Assembly (NCBI RefSeq): GCF_021533215.1 | Contig: NZ_JAJNKA010000016.1 | Coordinates: 49,939 to 113,938, forward strand | From: Portibacter lacus | GTDB lineage: Bacteria > Bacteroidota > Bacteroidia > Chitinophagales > Saprospiraceae | Direction: 5' to 3' | DNA length: 64,000 nt | Shown here: piece by piece, positions 43,421-51,909 of the stretch | Layout: each line of letters starts with the position of its first letter | Position numbering within the stretch: position 1 is the stretch's first letter | The notes under the pieces: generated by a model | The model's input: only the letters and a program-made list of their open reading frames with translations | The model's database searches: none | Told to the model about the DNA's origin: nothing | Made by a program: the position numbers and the translations under genes

Positions 43421-44577
43421 TTGCGATAATAGGTGGTGGAATTGCGGGCTTAATTGCTGCTATAAATTTAGAGAAAGCTGGACATGAGTGCATTATATTT
43501 GAAAAGCAAAGCCATTATGGTGGAAGAATCGCGACCAAAGTTATAGATGGCATTCCTTTGGATATTGGGTTTCAGGTTTTATTAACAGATTACCCAATGG
43601 CCCATAAATACCTAGATTATAGTGAATTAGACTTGCAACCGTTCTCCTCTGGAGCTGTCATTTTCAAAGATGGGAAAAGTACAAAATTCGGTGATCCATT
43701 AAAAAATGTAAACTTTCTTTTTCCTATGCTCTTTTCTTGGGCAGCAACAATCAATGATAAAATCCTGGTTTACAAGTTAAGCAAAGTACTTAGAATCAAA
43801 TCTATAGATGCCATTTTCGAATCAAGTGAAACTTCTACATTAGACTATCTCCAAAAATTTGGCTTCTCAGATAAGATCATTAATAACTTCTTTCGACCTT
43901 TCTTTGGTGGTATTTTCCTCGAAGAAGAGTTAAAAACTTCCTCTCGAATGTTTGAATTTGTTTTCAAAATGTTCGGCGAAGGAAGTGCTGCAATACCGAG
44001 CAAGGGAATGGAAGCGATCCCTAAACAATTAAGAAAGTCATTGAAAAAAACTAAAATTGCTCTTTCTACAGAAGCAAACATCAATGAGAATGGAACGGTA
44101 GAAGTTGATGGAAAAGAAATCAAGGTAAAAGGTATCGTGAAAGCCTATGCCGAAAATGAAATTTGGCAAGGATGTACAACCAATTATTATCGTGTTTCAA
44201 AACGTATTCTTAACGGAAAAATCATCGGATTGCTAGCGGATAAGAACACAATGATTAATAGTTTTTATTATGTCAATGATGAGATCATATCAGTTACTAG
44301 TCTCGAAGTCTTCAAGCCAGAAATCATGGATAGCAAGATGCGCGATGAAATGAAAAACAAATTAGGAATTACACCGATTGACTTAATAGCTAGCTTCGAA
44401 GTTCCAAATTCACTTCCTGTTCTGAATAGCCTCAGCCAAGAAGACCGTTCTAATTTCAAATTGATAAACAATATTCCTTTTGTCGAAGCTGGTGACCACT
44501 TATATTATGGTTCACTGAATGCTGCGATTCATGGAGGTGAAGTAGCAGCGAATACCTTGATGGATCACTTAGAGTAA
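43417..44577 (+). CDS. FAD-dependent NAD(P)-binding oxidoreductase (amine oxidase/phytoene desaturase-like)
   Basis: 386 residues. The Rossmann dinucleotide motif is at the very N-terminus (MIAIIGGGIAGLIAAINLEKAGHECIIFEK), followed by HYGGRIATK, the motif shared by flavin amine oxidases and phytoene desaturases, and a C-terminal flavin-contacting stretch (PFVEAGDHLYYGSLNAAIHGGEVAANTLM). It is coupled by an ATGA overlap to the SRPBCC gene. The substrate may be a lipid or carotenoid-like molecule; this is inference. Convergent with the metallophosphatase gene, 3 bp apart. Confidence 0.9.
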   Translation: MIAIIGGGIAGLIAAINLEKAGHECIIFEKQSHYGGRIATKVIDGIPLDIGFQVLLTDYPMAHKYLDYSELDLQPFSSGAVIFKDGKSTKFGDPLKNVNFLFPMLFSWAATINDKILVYKLSKVLRIKSIDAIFESSETSTLDYLQKFGFSDKIINNFFRPFFGGIFLEEELKTSSRMFEFVFKMFGEGSAAIPSKGMEAIPKQLRKSLKKTKIALSTEANINENGTVEVDGKEIKVKGIVKAYAENEIWQGCTTNYYRVSKRILNGKIIGLLADKNTMINSFYYVNDEIISVTSLEVFKPEIMDSKMRDEMKNKLGITPIDLIASFEVPNSLPVLNSLSQEDRSNFKLINNIPFVEAGDHLYYGSLNAAIHGGEVAANTLMDHLE

Positions 44578-44580
44578 GTT

Positions 44581-45111
44581 CTATTCTTCAGAATCATCTC
44601 CTTTTTTCTGTGCATAGCCTCTTATTCCTAACTCAATGGCTTGTAGATCTTTAACCCTTCCCTTATCAATGGTAAATCGAGCCATCGTTCTCATCTTGTG
44701 AAAACCATGGTGACCGCAAGCACCAGGATTCATATGCAGGAATCCATACTTCTTATCCATCATCACCTTCATAATATGAGAATGGCCACAAATAAACAAA
44801 CCAGGAGGATTGGTCTTAAAAATCTCAGTAACACGCTTATTATATCGTCCTGGATAGCCACCGATATGTGTCATAAAAACATCTAATCCTTCGATCTCAA
44901 ATCTCAAATCCAAAGGAAATGTTCTTCTCGCCTTAGCGTCATCTATGTTTCCATAAACACACCTTAACGGCTTAAAGGCCTTTATGGTATCCGTCACTTT
45001 TAAATCTCCTATATCACCAGCATGCCATATCTCATCACACTCTCCGAAATAAGATAAAATGTTCTTATCCATATAAGAATGCGTATCAGACAACAATCCT
45101 ATTCTCTTCAC
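44581..45111 (-). CDS. YfcE/MJ0936-family metallophosphoesterase
   Basis: 176 residues. Two-metal phosphoesterase motifs are all present: GLLSDTHSYMD (D-x-H), WHAGDIGD (GD), YGNIDD (GN), and FICGHSHIMKVMM (GHSH). It is of the small family related to YfcE. It probably acts on cyclic nucleotides or phosphodiesters, with unknown physiological substrate. It overlaps the upstream MDR reductase gene by 4 bp (ATGA), so both are translated from one mRNA. Confidence 0.92.
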   Translation of the reverse strand: MKRIGLLSDTHSYMDKNILSYFGECDEIWHAGDIGDLKVTDTIKAFKPLRCVYGNIDDAKARRTFPLDLRFEIEGLDVFMTHIGGYPGRYNKRVTEIFKTNPPGLFICGHSHIMKVMMDKKYGFLHMNPGACGHHGFHKMRTMARFTIDKGRVKDLQAIELGIRGYAQKKGDDSEE

Positions 45112-46076
45112 AATTTATTTTTTATAACGATTTTGCCAAATTGAGCACCTTCCTTCATTCTTAAAATTGCTTCCTTAATTTCATCTATCGGATAAACCTT
45201 ATCAATAACTGGCTTGATTTGATGTTTATTTACAAATTCCAACATATCACTAAAGTCTTGATCAGAACCCATTGTTGTACCAAGAATAGAGGCTTGATTC
45301 CAAAATAAACGCTGTGGACTAAAAGAAGCTTCACCTCTTGTCCCACCATATATACTGATTCTGGCACCTTTTGCAGTGATGTTGACTAACTTAGAAAATC
45401 CAGGTCCACCTGCAGAATCAATGATAACATCCATCGGTCCGACAGACTTAAGCACTTGCTTGTGCATGTCGTCATCTTTATAATTGTATCCGCCACTCGC
45501 TCCCAGACTAATTGCTTCCGCTATCTTTTCTTCAGATGATGAACTCACATACACTTCATTTCCATTTGCAACAGCGAATTGCATAGCAAACAAGGCTACT
45601 CCACCTCCAATGCCTGAAATAAATACTTTCTCGCCTTTCTGTAACTGAGCTCGAGAGAATAATGCTCGGTATGCAGTTAATCCACCTAGTGGCAATGCAG
45701 CCGCCTCTTCAACACTCATATGACTTGGTTTCTCATGCAAGTAAGCTTCTGAAACTTGAACTTTCTCTGCAAAACAACCTTCTGATGGCATTCCCAAAAT
45801 ATCAAAATCCCCTCCTTGATATGCTTGCCGGTCACCCCAATTCAATCCTGGATTAATCAAATATTGACCTCCATTATGACTTACACATCCATCGGATCCT
45901 AGAATGATTGGATACTGAATTCTGCCATATTGACCTTTAACAATCCATAAATCTCGGTGATTTAGAGCTGATGCAATCACATCTACAATAACCTCATCTG
46001 CCTTTACATCAATTTCATGATCTTGAAGGACTGGATACTCTCCTTCTTTATTGATAACTGCTGCTTTAATTTTCAT
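45108..46076 (-). CDS. Zinc-type/MDR-family alcohol dehydrogenase-like oxidoreductase
   Basis: 322 residues of the medium-chain dehydrogenase/reductase superfamily. GroES-like part: VIVDVIASALNHRDLWIVKGQYG and PIILGSDGCVSH. The Rossmann part has VFISGIGGGVALFAMQFAVANGNEVYVSS, with cofactor-binding GIGGGV, and DVIIDSAGGPGF. Typical structural-zinc cysteines are not evident, so it is a quinone-oxidoreductase-like member rather than a classical zinc alcohol dehydrogenase. It is the first gene of a two-gene unit with the metallophosphoesterase and is divergent from the helicase gene (45 bp between starts). Confidence 0.9.
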   Translation of the reverse strand: MKIKAAVINKEGEYPVLQDHEIDVKADEVIVDVIASALNHRDLWIVKGQYGRIQYPIILGSDGCVSHNGGQYLINPGLNWGDRQAYQGGDFDILGMPSEGCFAEKVQVSEAYLHEKPSHMSVEEAAALPLGGLTAYRALFSRAQLQKGEKVFISGIGGGVALFAMQFAVANGNEVYVSSSSEEKIAEAISLGASGGYNYKDDDMHKQVLKSVGPMDVIIDSAGGPGFSKLVNITAKGARISIYGGTRGEASFSPQRLFWNQASILGTTMGSDQDFSDMLEFVNKHQIKPVIDKVYPIDEIKEAILRMKEGAQFGKIVIKNKL

Positions 46077-46120
46077 AGCTCGAAAAATACAGTAAAAAAA
46101 TTAAATACTATATTTAAGCC

Positions 46121-48847
46121 ATGTCCAATATTTCTAATATTCTCAATTTCTACAAGGATTGTTATGCCTTCGACTACCAATCGGTATGCATTAGAAACTT
46201 CTTTGGTCGGGAGGCACAATATGTGAATGTAATAGCGGACCTCTCCCCTATTTCAGAAAAGAATAAAGAAATATTAGTCGAGGCCAGATGGGGCCAAAAA
46301 GTACTGAAAGACTTAGCTATTCATGGTAAAGAAAAAGCACTTTATGCGGGAGCGCTTTTTCTCCTTGGTTCATCTAAACAATTAGGTCGAAAAATAAGGG
46401 TAGCTCCGCCGCTATATTTGTACGAAGCTAGCTTAGTAGACCATTTCGGAAATCATAGAGTTTCTATAGATGTAGATGGAGCTATTATCAATCCATATTT
46501 CCTCGAATATCTGAAGAGTCTGTACCCAAATGTTGATATTTCTTATGAAGATTTTGCCTCTACACTACCAACTGGAATTTTAGGTATTGCAGAAATCATT
46601 CAGATAGAGACTACACTTAAGACGCACTTTCCATTATTAGATTGCTCCCACTTGAATAAATGGTACGTCCCGCATGCTAAATTAGAAAATGCTCGCTTCT
46701 GCTATAAACAGAATAATCCGAATGATTTCAATCGACTAATTTGTGGTGTATCCTTAGCAATTATTAAAAAACAGGAAGGGTCTCGCGGAGTGATAAATGA
46801 ATTAGACGAATTAGCAAAACGAAACATTACGGACAATACGTTGAATGAATTGTTTAGTGAAGGAAAGAGATATCAAAAGTCTTCAATACCACTTTCAGTC
46901 GATGTACCTATTCCATTGAGTGAAAGGCAAAAAGAGGTGTTCTATAATGTTTCGCAAGAAAACATTTCTCTCGTCATCGGACCTCCAGGAACAGGTAAAT
47001 CTTATACGATTTCAGCATTAACAACGGAGCTTATAGGGAAAGGCCAATCCGTATTAATTGCATCGAAAAATAGTCAAGCTGGTTCCGTTATCTCAAAGAA
47101 GATCGAGAACGATGTGCGCATTAAGGGTGTCGTCATTAAAGCCGCTCGGAAATCATATAAATATCACTTATCTAACAGAATTGATAATATCCTTTCAGGA
47201 ATTCAGCGAAAAAATCCTCCTAGTAAAGAAGACTTAAGCATTATCGGGCGAAACATAACACAATATTCTCGGAGCATAGAAAAGCTGATAAAGCAACTCC
47301 AACTTCAAGAGAAAACTGAACATGAATGGGGTCTATTTTTCAAAGAATATCAAAATGGCTTCTTCGAAAAATTTAAGAAAAAATGGATAGAATATCGACA
47401 TCAGAATCTTAAGAAAATTTGGCATCTAAAAGATGAAATTGATGATCTTGTTTCCAGGAAAAACAAGTTAGTTCGGAAATACATCAAGTTAAATTACGAT
47501 TACACGTTATCGGAAACCTTGAAGAGGTTTCGAAGAGACATTCAAAATTTCTCGAAAACACTTAATACTAGTGAAGGGAAAGTAATTCAGAAGCACTTTG
47601 AAAATACAAACTTTAAGAATGTCCTAAAAGCTATACCTGCTTGGATAATTAACTGTTCTGATGCACATCATATCCTACCACTTGAATCAGAAATTTTTGA
47701 TGTATTGATCATTGATGAAGCGACACAATGTGATATTGCAAGCTGTCTACCGCTGATCTACCGCGCTAAGAAAATTGTTATTATCGGTGATCCCAAGCAA
47801 CTCAGACATATTTCTTTTCTATCTAATGCTAGGCAAGAAATCTTGAATCAGCAATATGAATTAAATGGGATGAAATATCGGAACTACAGTATTTTAGACT
47901 TGGTCAGTGACCTCATTCCTAGCCAAACGCAGATTACCTTCCTCAACGAACACTTTAGAAGCTTCCCAGATATTATTTCTTTCTCAAATAGTAAATTCTA
48001 CAATAACAGTCTTCATTTAATGACTGCAACTCCGATCACAAACATTCTCAAGCATCTTTACATCCATCATGTCTCAGGAGTGAGAAATACAAAGGGTGAG
48101 AACTTAGCGGAGGCCAATGCAATCATTAAAAAGATGCTATCTGTGGTTGAGAAAGAAGTGGATTTGGATGCTGATCTATCCAGCAAAATTGGAATCATAT
48201 CCCCGTTCAGAGCGCAAGTTTCCTTATTGAAATCATTAATCAGAGAGACATTCTCATTGGAACAAATTAAAAAACATGATCTGCTCATCGGTACGCCTTA
48301 TCATTTTCAAGGTGAAGAGCGCGACATCATGTTAATCTCCTTCACACTAGATGCATCGTCTCACAGTGGAGCGTTTAATTACCTGAATAAAGCTGATGTA
48401 TTTAATGTTTCCATCACTCGTGCAAGAAGTTTGCAAATTATCTATACATCTTTACAACATGCAGAAGTAAATGAGCAGTCCTTGCTACACGAATACCTCC
48501 TACACATCGAGAAAATTCGGACTCCGAAGAAGTTGCAGTCTGGAGCAGATGACCACGACGAGTTTACGCAAGAAATTATCCAGCACATCACTAACTGGGG
48601 AGTAGACAGAATCTACACAACATATGCGATCTCTGGCGTTATCATTGATCTTGTCATTGTTCAAAATGGAAAGACACTGTGTATAGACCTAATCGGGTAT
48701 CCCGGAGAATACCAAGAAATGTTTAGTCAGAATCAACTCAATATGCTAGATCGAATGGGACATAAGGTCTTTTTTCTTCCCTACAGCGAATGGAAATTGA
48801 ACTATGAGCAAACCTTAGAAAGTTTGCATAAATTTATCTTCAGTTAA
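46121..48847 (+). CDS. SF1 superfamily helicase with C-terminal nuclease-like domain
   Basis: 908 residues. About 265 N-terminal residues match no fold I recognise. The helicase core follows: Walker A GPPGTGKSYT (287-296), a roughly 230-residue coiled insertion (340-515, charged helices KEDLSIIGRNITQYS to FRRDIQNFSKT), Walker B VLIIDEAT (529-535), GDPKQLRHIS (556-565), FLNEHFRSFP and the motif VI region VSITRARSLQII. This order is like the Dna2/Upf1-type AAA_11/AAA_12 helicases. The last 70 residues (GVIIDLVIVQNGKTLCIDLIGY, then GHKVFFLP) resemble a PD-(D/E)xK nuclease of the MTES_1575 kind; the catalytic Glu is Asp856 and no obvious Lys follows. It stands alone between housekeeping genes. 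Anti-phage or DNA-repair roles are possible. Confidence 0.85.
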   Translation: MSNISNILNFYKDCYAFDYQSVCIRNFFGREAQYVNVIADLSPISEKNKEILVEARWGQKVLKDLAIHGKEKALYAGALFLLGSSKQLGRKIRVAPPLYLYEASLVDHFGNHRVSIDVDGAIINPYFLEYLKSLYPNVDISYEDFASTLPTGILGIAEIIQIETTLKTHFPLLDCSHLNKWYVPHAKLENARFCYKQNNPNDFNRLICGVSLAIIKKQEGSRGVINELDELAKRNITDNTLNELFSEGKRYQKSSIPLSVDVPIPLSERQKEVFYNVSQENISLVIGPPGTGKSYTISALTTELIGKGQSVLIASKNSQAGSVISKKIENDVRIKGVVIKAARKSYKYHLSNRIDNILSGIQRKNPPSKEDLSIIGRNITQYSRSIEKLIKQLQLQEKTEHEWGLFFKEYQNGFFEKFKKKWIEYRHQNLKKIWHLKDEIDDLVSRKNKLVRKYIKLNYDYTLSETLKRFRRDIQNFSKTLNTSEGKVIQKHFENTNFKNVLKAIPAWIINCSDAHHILPLESEIFDVLIIDEATQCDIASCLPLIYRAKKIVIIGDPKQLRHISFLSNARQEILNQQYELNGMKYRNYSILDLVSDLIPSQTQITFLNEHFRSFPDIISFSNSKFYNNSLHLMTATPITNILKHLYIHHVSGVRNTKGENLAEANAIIKKMLSVVEKEVDLDADLSSKIGIISPFRAQVSLLKSLIRETFSLEQIKKHDLLIGTPYHFQGEERDIMLISFTLDASSHSGAFNYLNKADVFNVSITRARSLQIIYTSLQHAEVNEQSLLHEYLLHIEKIRTPKKLQSGADDHDEFTQEIIQHITNWGVDRIYTTYAISGVIIDLVIVQNGKTLCIDLIGYPGEYQEMFSQNQLNMLDRMGHKVFFLPYSEWKLNYEQTLESLHKFIFS

Positions 48848-48856
48848 AAAGACGGT

Positions 48857-49390
48857 TTACTGCTCTAAGAATGCAGGCTTAAAATTGCTCTCTATTGCTT
48901 TCTCAATTTTCCTTGCAAATTTAGGATCTCTTTTCCACTGTCTGCTTTGAGATTGTACAAGGATCGTCTCACCAAAATAGAAGTACCAATTAATGTTCTC
49001 AATAGCCTGAGCCACTCTTTCGTGTGGGCCATCTTTGATGAAGTCCTGGACTTCATTTTCAGAAATCGATTTTAATTTTTCTATCCCTTTTTCAGACAAG
49101 GTTCCTACTTTCTCCCACGAAATATCATCCTTCTTAATATTTTGATTAGAACCTAAAAAGATCTTATAGATATCGCCATTATCATAGATTCTATTAGCTT
49201 CTGCGTTTCCAATTCTAGTCTGAATATATTTTTCAAAAATCACCTCTCTATCCATTAACTCTTGTTCAAGTCCTGCTTCCAAGTTGAATAATGGCGGTTT
49301 AGTTTTAGGAGTATCCATCTTATATATTTTAGAATCTTGACAGCTCATTATAAGAAACGTCATCGATAACAATAAATAAATCTTTTTCAA
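48857..49390 (-). CDS. Lipoprotein downstream of the annexin/PLA2-like gene
   Basis: 177 residues. The signal MKKIYLLLSMTFLIMSCQ has its lipobox at MSCQ (Cys17). The mature part is soluble and mixed alpha/beta with no recognised family; it includes REVIFEKYIQTRIGNAEANRIYDNGDIYKIFLG, DISWEKVGTLSEKGIEKLK, a single WYFYFGETILVQSQSRQWKRDP and a helical end. It starts 12 bp after the annexin/PLA2-like gene stops, on the same strand. A protective (immunity-like) or carrier role is conceivable because of that position, but nothing in the sequence proves it. Confidence 0.75.
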   Translation of the reverse strand: MKKIYLLLSMTFLIMSCQDSKIYKMDTPKTKPPLFNLEAGLEQELMDREVIFEKYIQTRIGNAEANRIYDNGDIYKIFLGSNQNIKKDDISWEKVGTLSEKGIEKLKSISENEVQDFIKDGPHERVAQAIENINWYFYFGETILVQSQSRQWKRDPKFARKIEKAIESNFKPAFLEQ

Positions 49391-49402
49391 TTCGGGTATT
49401 TT

Positions 49403-50995
49403 TTAATAATGATCATATCGCCTCATCATTCTTTCGATATATGCATCATATACTGCTTTCGTAGCATGTGGACGCATAATATGGTCTAAATCTGAAGCGG
49501 CTAATACTGACCCAAAGGTATCATTATTATAGTAATGATCTGCTAAAATTCTTTGATCTGTCGAATTCGAGGCATTCATTAATTCTCTAACTTTTGCAAC
49601 TCTATCTGTGTTCGAAATACCAGCTAACTTCAGCGTAAGGGACATTGTACCACAGAGCGTTCCTAGAATTTCTTTCTTTTGATCTAATGTCAATTGATCA
49701 TAATGTTTTGCAAATGCAGCTCCGATGTGCGCTTTACTGTTTAGGAATCTTTCGATTAAGTCAACATCTAAATCACGCTTATCATACTCTTGAATCCACC
49801 AATCCATATTCGTTTGCCCAGCAAGTGGATTGCTTGTATCCGCACCAGGTTCTCGACCTAAGTAATCATAACCAGGCCCGATTCCGTGGCAATTATAGAG
49901 ATATCCTGCTGCATCGTGAACCGCTCCATGTGTCGCAACGGCGCTTCCATCCTCTACTAGCGGAACTCTCTCATTTCCAGGACCTGCCATTCCTCCAGTT
50001 GGACTAATTAACGAACCAAAGACTGCATCTATTCCGAATACATCTCCTAGTATTTTACCAAACCTTAGCTGAGCATTGCTTCCTGTAAAATCTGGATGCT
50101 CTGAAGTGTTCAAGGCTGGTGATGGATTATCAACTGCATGATCGTAGACATGACCAGATTCTTCTTTGTGTTTTTTATAATGATCTACACCGGCAGTTTG
50201 TTTTGCCATCGCTTTGGTGTACTGGCTTAATCCAGATCCAGGTGACAGACCTCTGATATTTTCAATTTGTGATATGGCTTCTTGTAACACTGTTCCGCCC
50301 GGTTTCGAATACAAAGTCACCATCGCAGTCCTCAGACCATTGGACTCAGCACCTGTAAATTGGGATCCGATTAATGCTCTCAACTTATCTTCAGTAATTA
50401 CCAACTCTTCTTCTCCTGACTGTTCACTTCCAAATGTATTTCCTTGAATACTATCTTGAGTTGTAATTAAATCCAATGCCTTCTGTAGATCATCACCAGA
50501 CAATTCCCATTGAAGAATGTACTTGAGACCAAATGATTTCTTAGTTTGCAAGTCCATGCTATCTAATGCTGCAAAAACTCCATCCTCATTGGTACCAGCA
50601 CCTTTCGTTGCTTTCCATAAAGCAGAAATTGACGAAGGATAATTAGATTCCGATCCGTATTCCATTAAAAGATATGCCTTCCATAATTCATGCCCATCCA
50701 TATCGCCAGCAAGCGCACTTAGCACTGCTCCGTCAGATTTCAATCCTGATCTACTGCTGCACCTTCTTATCGCATCATAGATTGCAGATTCATCAGTTCC
50801 CCAGCCATCCGTTGCATCAATAATGATTCGCTTAGCTTCTGAAAGAGAAATCCCATTTTCAATGGCTTGGTTTCCAGGTGCATTATTTGCTTGAAGTTGG
50901 AGTGTGGGAGGTGCCATAGTTGCAGTACTTTCCGCATTCTCTCCATGGGAGATGTTCGTTTTTAAAATATCAGATTCATTTTCAAATTCTCCCAT
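49403..50995 (-). CDS. Protein with annexin-like repeats and a phospholipase-A2-like GPGN/HD motif
   Basis: 530 residues, no ordinary signal peptide. The N-terminal 40 residues are disordered, and MAPPTLQLQANNAP resembles the lead-in of effectors linked to extracellular contractile injection systems. Two annexin-type repeats follow: ATDGWGTDESAIYDAI (61-76) and TKGAGTNEDGVFAALDSM (130-147), 68 residues apart as in real annexins (GxGTDE calcium loop). A third, degenerate one is near 201-250. Residues 330-380 read SPTGGMAGPGN (331-341), then HGAVHDAAGYL with His360-Asp361, then GPGYDYLG. The GPGN plus HD-AxxY arrangement is like the phospholipase A2 fold of parvovirus VP1 and bacterial toxins. 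The C-terminal 150 residues are helical. First gene of a unit with the lipoprotein. Confidence 0.7.
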   Translation of the reverse strand: MGEFENESDILKTNISHGENAESTATMAPPTLQLQANNAPGNQAIENGISLSEAKRIIIDATDGWGTDESAIYDAIRRCSSRSGLKSDGAVLSALAGDMDGHELWKAYLLMEYGSESNYPSSISALWKATKGAGTNEDGVFAALDSMDLQTKKSFGLKYILQWELSGDDLQKALDLITTQDSIQGNTFGSEQSGEEELVITEDKLRALIGSQFTGAESNGLRTAMVTLYSKPGGTVLQEAISQIENIRGLSPGSGLSQYTKAMAKQTAGVDHYKKHKEESGHVYDHAVDNPSPALNTSEHPDFTGSNAQLRFGKILGDVFGIDAVFGSLISPTGGMAGPGNERVPLVEDGSAVATHGAVHDAAGYLYNCHGIGPGYDYLGREPGADTSNPLAGQTNMDWWIQEYDKRDLDVDLIERFLNSKAHIGAAFAKHYDQLTLDQKKEILGTLCGTMSLTLKLAGISNTDRVAKVRELMNASNSTDQRILADHYYNNDTFGSVLAASDLDHIMRPHATKAVYDAYIERMMRRYDHY

Positions 50996-51053
50996 ATATT
51001 GTATTTCACTTTAAATTAACCTTTGTAAGTTAAATAAACCTTGCTTACAAATC

Positions 51054-51129
51054 AAGGCTTTGCACCGCTTAGATAAACTTTTAATAATATCATTATCTCA
51101 CATTAAAACTCGAAGTCCAGCAAAGCCTT
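51054..51129. other. Long-loop inverted repeat upstream of the annexin/PLA2-like gene
   Basis: AAGGCTTTGC (51054-51063) and GCAAAGCCTT (51120-51129) are perfect 10-bp arms 56 nt apart, between the annexin/PLA2-like gene start (50995) and the end of the next gene (51160). The intervening DNA is AT-rich. The spacing is too long for a terminator; it could be a remnant of a small mobile element or a looping site. Confidence 0.4.
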
Positions 51130-51159
51130 AGCCGACGACTTAAATTATTGGTCATTGAA

Positions 51160-51771
51160 TTACAAGTTAGCGTCAAATTTGACCAGCCATGAATCGTTTT
51201 TATTTTTTTCCCAAATTAGAATATATTTTCCATGATAGGAGCCTTCGCATCGCCCTATTTCAAAGACAACGTTGTGATTAACCGCTTCCACAATTAAAGG
51301 CACCAAATTCAAACTGTAATTAGGATTATTCATATAACTATACTCCGCAATAATAGCATCCGTCCCTTGAATAAGTGGTTTATGATTATAGTAAAGAGCA
51401 TCCGAAGCGTAAAAATTTCGTACTAATTCTTCTGCATTGTGTTGGTTGCAAGTTCGTATCCATTCTTTTCTTTTTAGGTCAATGGGATCTAAATCTTGCA
51501 ATGTATCATTATTTATTTCGATCCATTCTAGAAGAACCTGAGTTGAATCTTTAATTATTAATCCCTTATAACGTTGGTCAGATAATCCTACGTAATCAAT
51601 TAGCATATAGGTTATGGAAGAATCTAGGCCCACTTTTGTTTGATAGATGATGCGATTTTCGAATAATGCATCACTAATATTATTAATAATTTTAATCGTC
51701 CCCGCTTGCCCATGTGCTAAGAAAGATAGTGTTGTAAATAGAATAAGAGCCTGAATTTTAAAACCCATCAT
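51160..51771 (-). CDS. Secreted NTF2-like (SnoaL/DUF4440-type) protein
   Basis: About 204 residues from ATG at 51771, which gives the signal MMGFKIQALILFTTLSFLAHGQ; a longer start at 51822 adds 17 unlikely residues. The N-terminal part (ENRIIYQTKVGLDSSITYMLIDYVGLSDQRYKGLIIKDS) is of unknown type. The C-terminal part (HNAEELVRNFYASDALYYNHKPLIQGTDAIIAEYSYM, then EAVNHNVVFEIGRCEGSYHGKYILIWEKNKNDSWLVKFDANL) fits the cone-shaped NTF2/DUF4440 fold, often used for ligand binding or as an enzyme scaffold. No catalytic residues can be named. Confidence 0.72.
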   Translation of the reverse strand: MMGFKIQALILFTTLSFLAHGQAGTIKIINNISDALFENRIIYQTKVGLDSSITYMLIDYVGLSDQRYKGLIIKDSTQVLLEWIEINNDTLQDLDPIDLKRKEWIRTCNQHNAEELVRNFYASDALYYNHKPLIQGTDAIIAEYSYMNNPNYSLNLVPLIVEAVNHNVVFEIGRCEGSYHGKYILIWEKNKNDSWLVKFDANL

Positions 51772-51909
51772 TGAAAGCTTGAATGAATTTAAAATTACGA
51801 ATAATTCAATTCCTAATTTCAATGAAAATTGAAGAATTTCTCATTTTGTCTTAATTTCCATCATTTTCTTTAATAAAACCAGTTCTTTATATTTTATGTA
51901 ATATTGATT

